The position numbers and the translations under genes were made by a program. Positions 22,560 through 34,800 of a DNA stretch of 64,000 bases are shown in pieces. The notes under the pieces are model-generated. The model was given only the letters and a program-made list of their open reading frames with translations. It was not told the DNA's origin and did not search any database. Origin of the DNA: Biomphalaria glabrata. Taxonomy: Eukaryota; Mollusca; Gastropoda; Planorbidae. How positions within the stretch are numbered: position 1 is the first letter of the stretch; each line of letters opens with the position of its first letter. The DNA is taken from the NCBI RefSeq assembly GCF_947242115.1, contig NC_074715.1, forward strand, positions 47,440,086 to 47,504,085, given 5' to 3'.

Positions 22560-22640
22560 GACTGAATGCATGACGCGTAGGACGTAATCATCTTCTTTTT
22601 TGAAGTAACGTCTGTCTTATATAAGATAATAAAATCTAAC
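22560..22640 (+). repeat. Interspersed repeat ('gtaggacgtaatcatctt' family)
   Basis: The block 'gcgtaggacgtaatcatctt', 'ttttttgaagtaacgtctgt', 'ataagataat' is shared with 20712, 35685, 36556 and 48745, and in reverse with 57525. It probably represents the 3' tail of a retroposon. Direction is assigned from the majority of copies. Confidence 0.65.
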
Positions 22641-22764
22641 ATTCAATATTGATTTAAACCTTTAGTGTACTAAATAGACGTAGAAACAAGAACTACTTTT
22701 GCTCGCGAAACTTTTTCTGTGTAAAATTGTTGTTTTTTTCGAAATGACGCAGCATTGTTCTTTG

Positions 22765-22930
22765 TTGTAAAATGTTTGACATGTTTCGGATGTTCCTTCA
22801 GAGTTGAAGATAGTTTACTTCCTAGTCCAAACCTCCCGCAGAACGATCGGGGATGGGAGCGGGCAGGGTTTGAACCATCGACCGTCGATAAATCCGAACG
22901 ACAGTCCAGCGCGCAAACCGCACGACCAGG
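22765..22930 (-). repeat. tRNA-derived SINE, family B
   Basis: Almost identical to the 14338-14503 copy: 'catgtttcggatgttccttc' at the tail, 'ggatgggagcgggcagggtt', 'gataaatccgaacgacagtc' and 'cagcgcgcaaaccgcacgac' at the head. The high similarity between the two copies suggests recent activity. Confidence 0.85.
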
Positions 22931-23194
22931 CTAAGACATGATGGTATCTTTTGTACATCAACCAAATCTGCACAAACATCTAATGCAGCAATGGAATTGC
23001 CTTCGTTTCCTTCCAACACGAAATGGCGGCGCAAAGTTTTAATGCATTGAATGCATTCTGCGTTGTTACTTGCACCAACTGATTTAAAACATCACCATCA
23101 CTGTCCTTCCAATAGCTGTCTTGTATTCCTCTGCAATCAGAACAACAACAGCGGCGTCGTGATCTTTTTTTTTCTCGTAGCATTAAAGCTCGCT

Positions 23195-23272
23195 ATCGAT
23201 GGATACGTTGGTCTAGCCATCCGAACGCTCCAACATAAAAACGAGAACGAGGAAGAGAAGAAGATGGGTAAA
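23195..23272 (+). mobile_element. LINE 3' tail fragment
   Basis: 'ttggtctagccatccgaacg', 'ctccaacataaaaacgagaa' and the terminal 'cgaggaagagaagaag' match the end of the plus-strand LINE fragment at 43030-43325 ('ttggtctagtcatctgaacg', 'gaacgaggaagaagaa'). Only the last 75 or so bases are present. Confidence 0.7.
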
Positions 23273-23344
23273 TTATTTTTTCGAAAATTCGACCAGAAGA
23301 ATATCCACATTTCCGAAGTGTTGCTTCTTTTCTTATGTTCTCTC

Positions 23345-23485
23345 ACATCCTTTGGTCCGATTAATCGGAATTATGGTCCAAATAAGCGAATAACATAAAG
23401 CTACGGGTATTTAAAAGATTGTCTTCATACTCTTGAATTTGGTCTGAATAAGCGGATGGTCCAATTAACCGGAGTTCCCATTAAA
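23345..23485. repeat. Possible pogo/Tigger-like terminal fragments
   Basis: The two inward halves 'ttggtccgattaatcggaat', 'ggtccaaataagcgaat' and 'ggtctgaataagcggatggt', 'ccaattaaccggag' repeat the same short words about 100 bp apart. They resemble the 'ccgcttatccgg...gttaacc' ends of pogo-type elements. Identification is tentative. Confidence 0.35.
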
Positions 23486-26400
23486 AATTCAAGTGCGTGT
23501 ATATAAATAATCATGTGTACACCATTACAATGATTTCATTTTATCCAAGTAAATTAGGAATGGTGATTTTTTTCCTATCAATACTTTGTTAAAATCGTCT
23601 TTGACTATTGCCTTTACATGAAGTCACCAGCCAATCACATATTCTTACCATCGATCAAAAAGAATTTAAAAGAAAAAAAAAATGAATTTATTCATTAATG
23701 TGCTGCTGAAAAGCGATATGTTAATTTCTTTTTTTATACAGGCTTATGCTACACTGTGTCAATCTATCTTAATGAAACCTCAATCAAGTGTAATCAATGT
23801 GTACTTTTAGTCTATCCAGTTTTTTAATATATTGATTTGGGTAATATTTTTTTGTGGCTTTTTTACTGTGTATTTTTAGTCGAGAACCATGTTTAGTATT
23901 CTTCCAAATATTTTCTACTGCTAAGTGGATATACTAGCAAATTATCCCCCCTTTATTTGGATATTCATTCTTCTATATGACAAGTAAGAGTATTGAAATC
24001 TACTCACATAAAAAGCAAATATAAAAAAAAATCATTAAAAAAAACAAAGTAACAAAGCTAATCTAAGGGAAAGAACTCTGCAAAAGTGCAAATACAACTA
24101 TATCTGTCAATAATATAGATTTGTTTCCCTTGCTCAATATCAAACAAAATAATTAGTTACCATCCATTTTACCATCGCAAAGACAAGTTGTCAACTACAA
24201 AACAAGGATGCACAAAAACACACACACAATAAATTATAAAACCTCAGCAATAATTCCTGTGTCTCCACTCTGAAATCGTTTACTGAAAGTATCTCTACAT
24301 TGTGGATCATTGATTGTGTCAGTTTTATTTTTGGATAAATGTTGAATGGTGGGTAAAATATACAGTAGGAAACAAAATGTTCTTCAGGATAAGCCAATAC
24401 TTACAATTACAATTATGCTTTGACGCATGTGTATGGAAAAACAACAGATCTATATAAAAAACAAAAATTTATTTATTTTAATGGTTCACAAAATTTACAT
24501 ACACAGAAAATAACATGTTATTATATATTATAGGCTATTCTAAAAAATTCATACAGGTGAAGTAGATGTTGTATATAAATAGTATAAATTAAAACAAAAT
24601 ATTTGACCCGAAAAAAATTAGCTTTGGAAAATATTCATTTTGTTTTTTAAAGTTAAGTAAAACAATAAGCTACATTTGCAGGCCATAATGTCATGTTTTG
24701 TGAGCATCCTACTTGAGCTTGTGTTCAATAATGCAGCAAGTTGATCTTAGCATTACAGAGCAAGAAATGAAAACTTTTGATAAGTTTAACAAAGGCATTC
24801 TTCTGAACAATAAATTATTTGTCATCATCCACTTTGTGCGGACATTTCAATGTGCATACAATTTGATCAAGCTACAGGTGTGACTTAACAATCCAAACAC
24901 TTTGTATTTTTAAGACATAAACACATCTAGACACATCCACTGTCTACACAGACTGCACATACACAGTCTGATATTCTAAAGGTGCTTGAAAATATTCTGA
25001 AGACACATTTCAGAATAAAAGAAATTCAGGAGTTATATTCAACAAATAACTATTACAATACCTTATCACAAACACATTTATGCGTTCAGATTTTTTACAT
25101 TTACAAAAGTGTTTTTATGACTACAAACATTCTCTTCAGTCTCCAACTGACTAGTTCATTTCAAACTATTGCACTTTCAGTTCTATTGCACAAGTCAGCA
25201 GTTTTACTGAGGCATACTTGCCAGTTTTCTGCAGCGGATGTTAACTATCAATTTGAATCAATTATTTCATCCTCAAACATTCTTTTGGAATTTTGAATAA
25301 AAGTATTTTCATACATTTCTTATCTGACACCAGAACCTTTTTTTTTTTTTTGAAAACTTAGAGACATGCACAGAACTGCTTCAATTATCTGTTAGATTTC
25401 ATAATATTTAGATGTATATCATTACTTAATGTTCTTGAAAATATCATAGAACTTTTCATCGAAAGCCAATCAAAAGCCAATGTGTTGGGTGAACTAAAAT
25501 TAAGTCACCCAGAGAAAACTATTTTTTCAGCAGCTCATATTTAATCTATTGTTACATCTTTACAGTAATAGAAACAATGAATACATCAGAAGAGGTTACA
25601 ATGTAAAGTTGGAAATCTCCCAGTGAAGTTATTTTTAAAACAAATCTGTACTTGTTGTCACATGTGAGTGTATATGTCATGCTTGACAGGACATGATAGC
25701 ACCTGACCAGTGGTACATCGACTGGCCTTATTATTGGTGTCATGTTCACTGTCATTGGTTGTTAATTGTTAGTCATTGGTCATTTTGCTTATTCTTGGCC
25801 TGTCTCTTCACTGTGTTTTATTTCAGTGTCAGTCAAGTTGTCATTGTACAAGTAATTTACATTTTGAAGTACTTCTTTGATTGCACTGAGTTTAAAAGCA
25901 TTAATTATATTTAGCACTGGGTTCTTAGGTGTATCCAAATAGTGAGTTGGAATAAATTTATAGGCACCTCTGAATCCATGTATGTCATATGATTGTGGAG
26001 ATAAAACACTGCTCTCCAAATACAACTATGACTCTGGACAATATGCTGTAGATTTTTTTTTACATTTTAAAGTTTCATGTCAAGAACATTTGATCTAAAT
26101 CCAACTTTTATACTGAAGTTTTTTTTGTTTCATTTTTAAAAAACACTGGGCCTACACACTGTTTTGAATGCATAACTTATAACTGCTACTGATAATGATA
26201 TTTAGTTATTCCAAAGTAATTTCTTCAAAATAAAGTTTCAATACTTCATAAATTTGTTCAGATTTCAAAAACAATGTTAATGTGTGCAAAACATTTCTAA
26301 AAAAAAACATCAAGGAAAATCATTCCAATCTATGAACATCAAATTAACAAATGCAACACAAAAATCTAACAAAATGGTAGAAGTAAAAAATGCATGAATA

Positions 26401-28281
26401 CATTAACAAAGGAATGTGAAAGTACTAAGAAAAAATTAATTTAAAATGGTTAAAAGAAAAGACACTGAGAAAAAATAGAGGTCAGATTCATGAATGCTTT
26501 GTATAACACCTAAATTGTATCTAGGTCTTGAAATAAAAAAAAGGCTTTGCTTATTTACTTCCCTGAAAGATAAATACATATTTTATAAATAAATAAGCAA
26601 AGCCTTTATATATATATATTTTAATTTTTTTTTAAATTTTATGTATATAGTTACAACACTAACAGTCAAAGGTTTTACTGAAAGAATACTGGTTAATTAA
26701 ATATGGTGAAATGCCTTCATTTAAAACATTGTATTCCATGTATTTCGTGCTGCCATTCTAAACTTCTTATTTATAAATAGTTTCATGATTTGGCAACAAG
26801 GTTCACTTTTAAATTTATTTTATGCTCACAAGTGATATCACAAATATTATAAACAGCAAATTGAATATTTTTTATTAAATAAAACAAAGATAAGAGTCAG
26901 TGATAAGCTCCAACAAAGATAAGAATCAATGAGCTCTATTTTGATTGTAATATGCACATTTTATTTTAGATACAAATTATAGTACAAGATACTTGCATAT
27001 TCATGATCTTGTTAAGACTAAATATAATAGGTCATCAAAGCAATTACTTTACTGTAAAATTTAATTTGTACCATAAGAGAAGAGACAGTTTGTATTTACT
27101 TGATGATATTAGTTAGGAGAAACTTAAAAAAAAAGAATTGTTATCTTACTTGGTTGTACTTTTCTGAATTAGACTGAGTATTTCCATGGGTTGTTAGCAA
27201 AAAGGATTCAACAAAAGAGTTCACTTGTATTCTCTAAAGACTCTTATACTGGTTACTTAGTATTTATGAAATATGTCAAATATGTTCATCATACGTAGGA
27301 CATAAAATATAAATATTTTTTAGTTAAAAACGGTAACCTTATTCTTATGTATCAAAATGGTCTAAATATATTAAGACTACTAATTCATTAACAAATTGGA
27401 AAATCAGATATATGTCATAACATAAATTCATCTGCATCAAGGTTAAAGCAAATCTATTTTAAAGTAATTATTTTGAGAATGCTTTTGTAGAACTGTAACA
27501 AAGCTGTAAGAAGAATAAACTCTGAAATGTATTTAAAAAAGTAACATTTCCATTGCCAGCAAGAATTTTAAAGACATAATGTTTAATGTTTAAAACTCAG
27601 ATGCTATTTCTCTATTATACTGGCTCCCACTTTTTTTTTTTTAATTTGATTTTCCTAATCCCAGGATATCTAATTAAATTATATAATAAAAAAATCCAGA
27701 GAAGTCAGGTTATGCTAATTTTCTAGTAAAAGTTAAGTTGAAAAGTTTTGGAGACAAGTTATAAACATTTCTAACTCCTAGTTTGAATTATATGCAAATA
27801 CTTTAGCTACTAGTTTTAATTAGAATGATAATTATGGACAACATTTTTGGTAATAACACTACAATAAAAAAAACAACATAATTTTTGGCTAATTGCAAGT
27901 TTTCTATTTTTTAACAACAAAACATTTTAGTTGTAAGTATATGTTCAACTGCAATAATTTGTTAATTCAACTAAAACAGTACAACAGAAAAAACAAACTT
28001 TCTTTGATGTCACCTGAGAGATAGGATAATGAGAATGTAATTCACAAACATAAGCACGTAAGAACATCATTTAGAAAAAAAAATGGTTTAGATTCAATTT
28101 TATTTACAATCTAATCCATCTGTTCGTTAAAATTTGTTCGTCATTTTTTTAACAAGTGACATGAAATAACGTAGTCAACAATAAATATTTGCTATTTCAC
28201 AATTTAACCTTTCAATCAAATGAGAAATGTGTTCACAATCTTTAAGATGTAGGAATTTTGATTTTTTCCTATTTTTTTTAC
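23486..28281. other. Long AT-rich stretch, no gene seen
   Basis: Nearly 4.8 kb without a supportable exon and with few repeats. A reverse fragment of the TCTG-headed repeat lies at about 24110-24175. The open frames (for example 24982-25296 plus, 25789-26025 minus) are what AT-rich DNA yields and show no domain. Part of it could be long 3' untranslated sequence or intergenic DNA downstream of PIGB, but nothing in the sequence decides this. Confidence 0.5.
26540..26607. repeat. Perfect 18 bp inverted repeat, 32-base loop
   Basis: The arm AAAGGCTTTGCTTATTTA (26540-26557) is exactly inverted at 26590-26607. The size (68 bases) is in the range of a short hairpin transcript. No flanking target duplication was seen. 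Confidence 0.85.
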
Positions 28282-28430
28282 ATGTCTAGGATGTTCCTTC
28301 AGAATGTAAGATAATTACATCCTAGCCTAAACATCTGCAGGATGGCTGAGGATGACAGAAGACAGGGCTTAAACCCTGGACCATCAGGAGGACAGACCAC
28401 AGCGCACATCACACGACCAGACAGCCATCC
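28282..28430 (-). repeat. SINE family B copy
   Basis: The tail 'catgtctaggatgttccttc' is followed by a body 'agacagggcttaaaccctgg' and head 'cacacgaccagacagccatc' in reverse orientation. Diverged by many substitutions from the 14338 copy. Confidence 0.75.
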
Positions 28431-28810
28431 ATGGCCAGACAGTGATGAGTGTCTCATCACTTGTGGGAAGTTTGTTTGGTTTGCTAATTATCAAGACTAC
28501 TTCAAAACTTATCTTTCCTTTCAAGAATATTTCCAAATAGTTAACTACTCTCTAACATTGGTAAAATCTAAAATATTGAACTGAAAGTTCATAGTTTAAT
28601 TTTTCATAACTTTTTTTTTTAACTCTATATTTATTCTACAACCAATGTTTCATTAATTATGCTACTCAACAGTGGGCAGTGGTATCATATTTCATGAAAT
28701 GCATATTTCACACATTTGATGCCTTACATTTACAATGAAGGGAATGTGCTTGAAAACTAAACTAATGGACACAACATATTAGAAATGCATTTATTCAAGC
28801 TCATTATCAA

Positions 28811-31800
28811 CTACCTACAGCTGACGTAAACACTTCCACCAACTCTCCCTTCTGGCAGATGAGTGTGGAAAAACTCCTGACACAGCTTGTATCCACCCTG
28901 TATGAGGACGCTGTTAATGTCCCAGTGCAGGACATCAAAGTAGACGATGTGTGTTGGCCATTTCCTGCGCGAGTTTGAGTATTCCTTCTTTAACCATCCT
29001 TTAGGATCCTGATAAAATAAATCACTTTCTTCAGTGTAATTGGCGATTCCCAATAAATTGGGTTCGCATGTTAGAAATCTCATAGTAATGTTTTGGTGAA
29101 TGTAGCTGAAAAATAAAAAATAAGCCCTCATCAAATCAAACATTTGAAACATATACATATTCATGATCGCAGCTGAAATTAATGAATATTTATTTTTCCT
29201 GATTTAAGAGTTTTACTGTTCCTTCATCACTATAAATATCACAACTAATTAAATCTTATTCAAAGCCTTTTCTATTTACCAAAATAAATGAAACCACATC
29301 ATTAGTTTATCCTTGGCATGCATAGCATAGAACAATTAAAAACCTCAAGGATAACAAACGTAGTTTCTGTGGCCCTATTTATGATGTCTTTTATAAACAC
29401 AATATATGTTGTAACAAAAGTGCAGTGAATGAGCATTTTAACATTGGCAGGAAGACCTGACTAAAAGGAACATAGTTTAAAGTTATTGAAACACAAAATA
29501 AACTTTGTCTACCCTCAAAAAAAATTCAAGGTAGTCTTTCAGACCTTGCGATCATTTGGAGCAGACAATGTGAAGCTCATCTGTTAATTACCTGTAGTAC
29601 GGTGTGGAGTGACATGGCATCAGAAACAACACATTCATGTCCAGTGTGGTCAAGCTAGTCTCCTGTAGATATTTGGTCACCATCACAGTAGCTCTCTGAT
29701 GAAGGAGGCAGAAATACAGAGCAGGGAGAAGATTGGTCAAGGCCAAAACGAAAATCAGGATCTTGGCTTTGGACAGATTTTGTGTGTGCAACCTATCACG
29801 TTGTGCTTCCTGTGAAGGTAAGATTAATGCTTGAAAAAAAAAACTGAAATAAAGATGTCTAATCTAGCTCAAGAACAATATGAGAATCTAAACTATTTAA
29901 AATTGTCAACAGTTGTGCTGTTGTTCTGTTAAAATTGAAAGTGTTTAGTTTTATTCAATTTATCAATTCAATTCAACTATGTTAAATTTGTAGTTTGTTT
30001 TTTTTAACCCATAATACACCTTTTTTTCATTGATCATTGACACATGACATCCTAAAAAATTAAAGAATCAACATACAATATATATATATATATATATGCA
30101 CTTATTTGTTTCCAATTAGGGTTTAACTTTTACAAGTCTTAATAAAATAAAAAATCTACTTTCAGTTCACTTAAAATAGAAAATAATCATTCAGGTTAGA
30201 AAAAAAACATGTTTGCAACTTTATCCTTCATCTCGTAAGCAGGTCTGAACTATAACTTTCAGGCAAAATTAGAGCTCACCTGTAACTTATGTTCTTCAGC
30301 AGAGCTGACTTTAGTTGACTTGATAATTGGGACAGACTTTATTGAGCCAGTCACTTTCAAGTCTTTCTTTTCTAATAGCAAATCACTTTTGTCACAACTT
30401 TTATCATCTTTCAAATCTTCTTTGTCTTCTTCAGTGATCAGTTTTGAATTTGGATTTACTTTTGTGTGAGAAGTCTTTTCCTTCTCATCAGATTGTCTCA
30501 TCTCATCTGACTTAACAAAAGTTTGAGCTGACCCATTGGTGTCAGAACTTTGAGATCCATTATCATGTTCTAATTCTGTTTCATTCAAATTTTCATTCGG
30601 AATAGTACCTACGCTACTTTCTGGTAGTATAAATTTCACTTCATTCATGGAATGTTTAATTTTTTTCAAAGATGGTGGAGCACACAACATTTGAAAGTAA
30701 ACACCACAGTAGTGCATGGCTAACGGTAACGCAGGCAGAACAAAACGAAACTCCTTGTGAGGCAAAAAACTGAGGAAAAAAATGTTTTAAAATTATTTTT
30801 TAAAACTATATTTACAAATAAAAAGAATAAAACTAAAATATTTCAATATTGGTGAAAATTTTTAGCAGCCAAATTTATATTTAAACACATAAAAACATCT
30901 TTTTTTGTAAATTACTTATCAAACTTATAAAAGAAAGATAAATAGCCACCAGCCTGTGAGTAGCAAGAATCCACACAATGATCCAAAGTAAAGTTTTATT
31001 CTTGCTTTGATAAGCTCCGATGACAAAGGGGAAAATGAATGTTCCAAGAATGACAGGAAATCCTTGTGAAATGTACCAGTGCCATGGATGCACACCATAT
31101 ATGTTAGCACCACCTTTGATGACATTAAATAGCAAGAAGTTAAGTTGAACACAAGTCCACCGCTCATACCAAATACGGTCAATCACACAAGAAGCAGCAA
31201 ATGTAGAGACACTGAAATGTAAATACAACAAATAAAAATATCAGTGTTTCAAAATATCAATGTGATTTAACATTTTGGATTGAAGGAAATTCTATTTGAA
31301 ACACATCATATTTCATTAAAATGTTTAATTGGGTTTGAGAGGTTCTGATCCTATTTTTAAAAGATTTAATGAAAACTTGGCTGAACTTGGCTGTTTGCGA
31401 CCATATAAAAATGTGGTTTCCCAGACTTGGTGAACAAGAACATGTAGACATAGGTATAAAGAACATAAGAATCAGTTTCTTCATTATCCCCCACACTGAG
31501 GAACTATGAATCATAGTTAGATCTGATCTGTGCAATAAAGGAATTGATAGGAAAATGTCCCAGGCTACAAGGAGCTATTATCAGGCATAGGCAAAATCAA
31601 TTAAATGGAAAGGATTGCAGGGTAGGATGAAGGATCCAGGTATTTAAGATATATAAAAAAAACTTTATCATCCTTTAGTCAGTGCATAGTATTTACTTGT
31701 TCCTCACCTAATTCTCTGTCTCTCCTCCTTGCTAACAATCAATAATTCAGCCTACAATTTTGACTAGCACAATAACAGCTATATCAATTGTTAGGATTAC

Positions 31801-34800
31801 ATCACTGGTATCCAGATATGTATGGTAATAACAACACATTTGTTCACTTTCTTTACTAAAAAAAATAATTAAAAAAAAACTCTTGACAGAGTATGCTAAT
31901 GAATCTCTCGTAAACAGAAATAGAGATTTTTAAAGATATGTATTCATCATCATCAAACTCCATTAAAGTGAGGGCTTGAGAGGCTCAAATCCTCTCTTGC
32001 AAAAGCCCTGGACAGAAACCCTGCTGTCTTGCATAGTGCATAAATGTCGCAATACAGGTCGAGAATTTTGGGTTTTCCAGACCTGTCGAGACAGAGATCA
32101 GCAAGTCTGGGGCAGTCAAACAGAATATGAGGCACGGTTTCCTCTTCTTCCCCGCAGCGGGGGCACCGTGAATCAAAATTTGGCCATAGCCGCGAGAAAT
32201 ATGAGCCAAAAGGACAGTGGCCTGTCCTGCACTGTGCTATAATAGCTTGGAGATGTAGATATGTACTAATTTATAGTTTCTAAACATTAAACATATATTT
32301 TGAGAGGATGAAAAAGCAAGAAAGAGAGAGTTTATATCATCCATGCTAAAAATAAATAAGGCTGGATCAGAGATGCAATTGCAATATAATGGAAGGCTGC
32401 AAGATTGTGTGATATATGGATTGTCGTCATGATGGATGTGGACCGTCTTAAGTTCAAACCATGCTGTCCTGCAGGAGTTGGGGGCTTAGATGTAATAATC
32501 TTTATTTCATTTTTTTTAACAGACTAAAAAAAAACACTTTAGTGAATCCTAATGCAATCACTTACCCCACAGAAATATATATACCCAGGACTCTCGCAAA
32601 CATGGGGGAGCCGTGCAGTCGTTGCAGGTGCCAAGAACACAGAAGCATCCAAATTAGAGCTGCTGTTGGACGAACAATGACAGATAATGCAGCAAGTAAC
32701 AGAAACTTATGAAGATCACCTGGTTTTCTGGGAAATATGTTTTTTACTAGATTAAATAACAGTGAGGCTTTAGAATGTACAAACATGTCATTAAAATTTG
32801 TCAGAACATTTGCAAAGAATTATTTTGAATGACAATGTTTAGCTAATTAATTAGTGTTCAATTTTAATTTTTAATTAATAAAACTTTATAAAGCTCATAC
32901 ATTACATCTAACATATTTTCAAATATCTTACGATGGGTAGTCTGGCAATGGAAAGTAGCTCAAGGCAGCAATGACCAAGGATGTCTCTGTTGAGTTGCTC
33001 AATGTCCTTGTACAGCAATATATTGTAAACCAAGACAGTAACTGTTTGCAGACAAAACATAACTTAAAATTAGTGACTATAAGTTGTAATACAGATTAAG
33101 AAAGAAAAAAAAAACAACTGTGTATATTCTAACATTAATAGTTTCACAAAAAACATACAAATAAAGAAAAAAAAAATGTAATATGAATTTACTTGACAAA
33201 TAAGTGTCCATTGAGCAGTAGATCGTCCTCCTAATTTGGCTGATAATTTATAAAGCTGCAAGTCACCATAGGCAGCTATTACACCTTGAATAAGTCTTGG
33301 AATTTTTACCTGAACAAAACAATAATATAAATAAATAACACAATAAGCAGTGCATAGATTCTTTATGACAACCATTAATGGTAAGAAAATCAAAGTCTGA
33401 CACACAGGACCGTGCTTTTGGTCAAGAGATCAGAATTTCTAGCAGAGCTCAAAAGAAAAAAAACATATCCAAGACTACTGGTTTAGACAAAGATTGGATG
33501 GTCCATATCAAGTTTGACTGGCAAACATGAAGGAAAGTACTATGAATGAGTTGAAAGGAGCAGTGGCTTATAAAAAAGTCTGTATCAATAGAACAATCTG
33601 CTAAGTCATTGGCTTTCCTGGCTGATTAAGGCAACTCATTCCATGCTCTAATAAGATAAGATAAGATAATTTTTATTGATCCAATCTGATGGAAATTCAG
33701 TTTGACTACAATTGACAAGCTCAACGAAACTACTGTACAAAAACAATATTGATTAAAAATTCGAACAAAACTCACATACAAAACACATAAACATTCACAA
33801 CCAGCGCTTTATGAATTTGACTTCTTTGTACTTCTCGATGACGGCTGATTTTATAACACTCTGACCGAAAGTGGGATAAAGGAGTTTTTAAATCTTTCAG
33901 TTTTAGTCCTAATGGAAAGGAGACGACCACTTCATTCAGATTTTATGTAACAGTGGTTTAATGGGTGCAGGTTAATGGTACTAGGGAAGAAGGAGCATTT
34001 GTAAAAAAAATTTTCTCAGTTGATAGTACTAATGTTGTAACAGATTAAAGTTATTTCAGGTTATACATTGTAATTGTTACTTGATTTCTTCTTGGTTCAA
34101 TAATTAAACTTACATTTTCATTCTTTGGATTGACTTTTAAGGATTAGACATTTAATCTCTAAAGTTATCCCAATATAGACACCAGTGCGTAACATAAAGA
34201 CATAAAGTCTGATGCTGATGTATTGAGAAATAACAATAATACACATACAATAATTCTTAAAATAGCTATGTGACAGAGTCTCTAAAAACTTTGGTGGAGT
34301 AAAGTTTGAATAAAATTAAAATAATTTACCAGCATCATTCTAGAATCCAATCCAAAGATGCTTAAGACTTTAAAAAAGAATGCAAACAAAAGAGGGTAAC
34401 TGTAGCCACGAAGTCCTTCTCTCCACTCCCATGTCAAATAGCCGTACCTAAACAATATATTTTTTATTAAAGTAAATATTGAGGTGTTTATTCTAGCTAA
34501 TCATATAAAACAATATCTTGTGAAAATGTAAAAATAATAAGTAAATACCATTATGTTACAATCAATATTTGAAAAGATTATATCTTACCCAAATACCATC
34601 TTATGGGCCACTTCTAGAGATTGCCAGTACTCATCTGGAACATACTGAGTTTGCAAAAGCAAAGCATTAGCAAATCTCACTGCTAGCAAAGTCAAGAAAA
34701 GACAGTGATTATCCAACATCAGTCGTCTGAGAACAGATGCTCCCAATACCTTCAATAAAATAGAAAAAAAAAAAATTGAGGCGAATTGCTTTTGTAAAAA

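Noticed and set aside
24982-25296. Plus-strand 104-codon frame in the AT-rich stretch
   Set aside because: No motif, no splice sites, and a composition expected by chance in AT-rich DNA.
30881-31231. Minus-strand frame continuing past PIGB exon 7 into intron
   Set aside because: The extension beyond 30954 (RLVAIYLSF...) is intron read-through. The family sequence resumes in exon 8.
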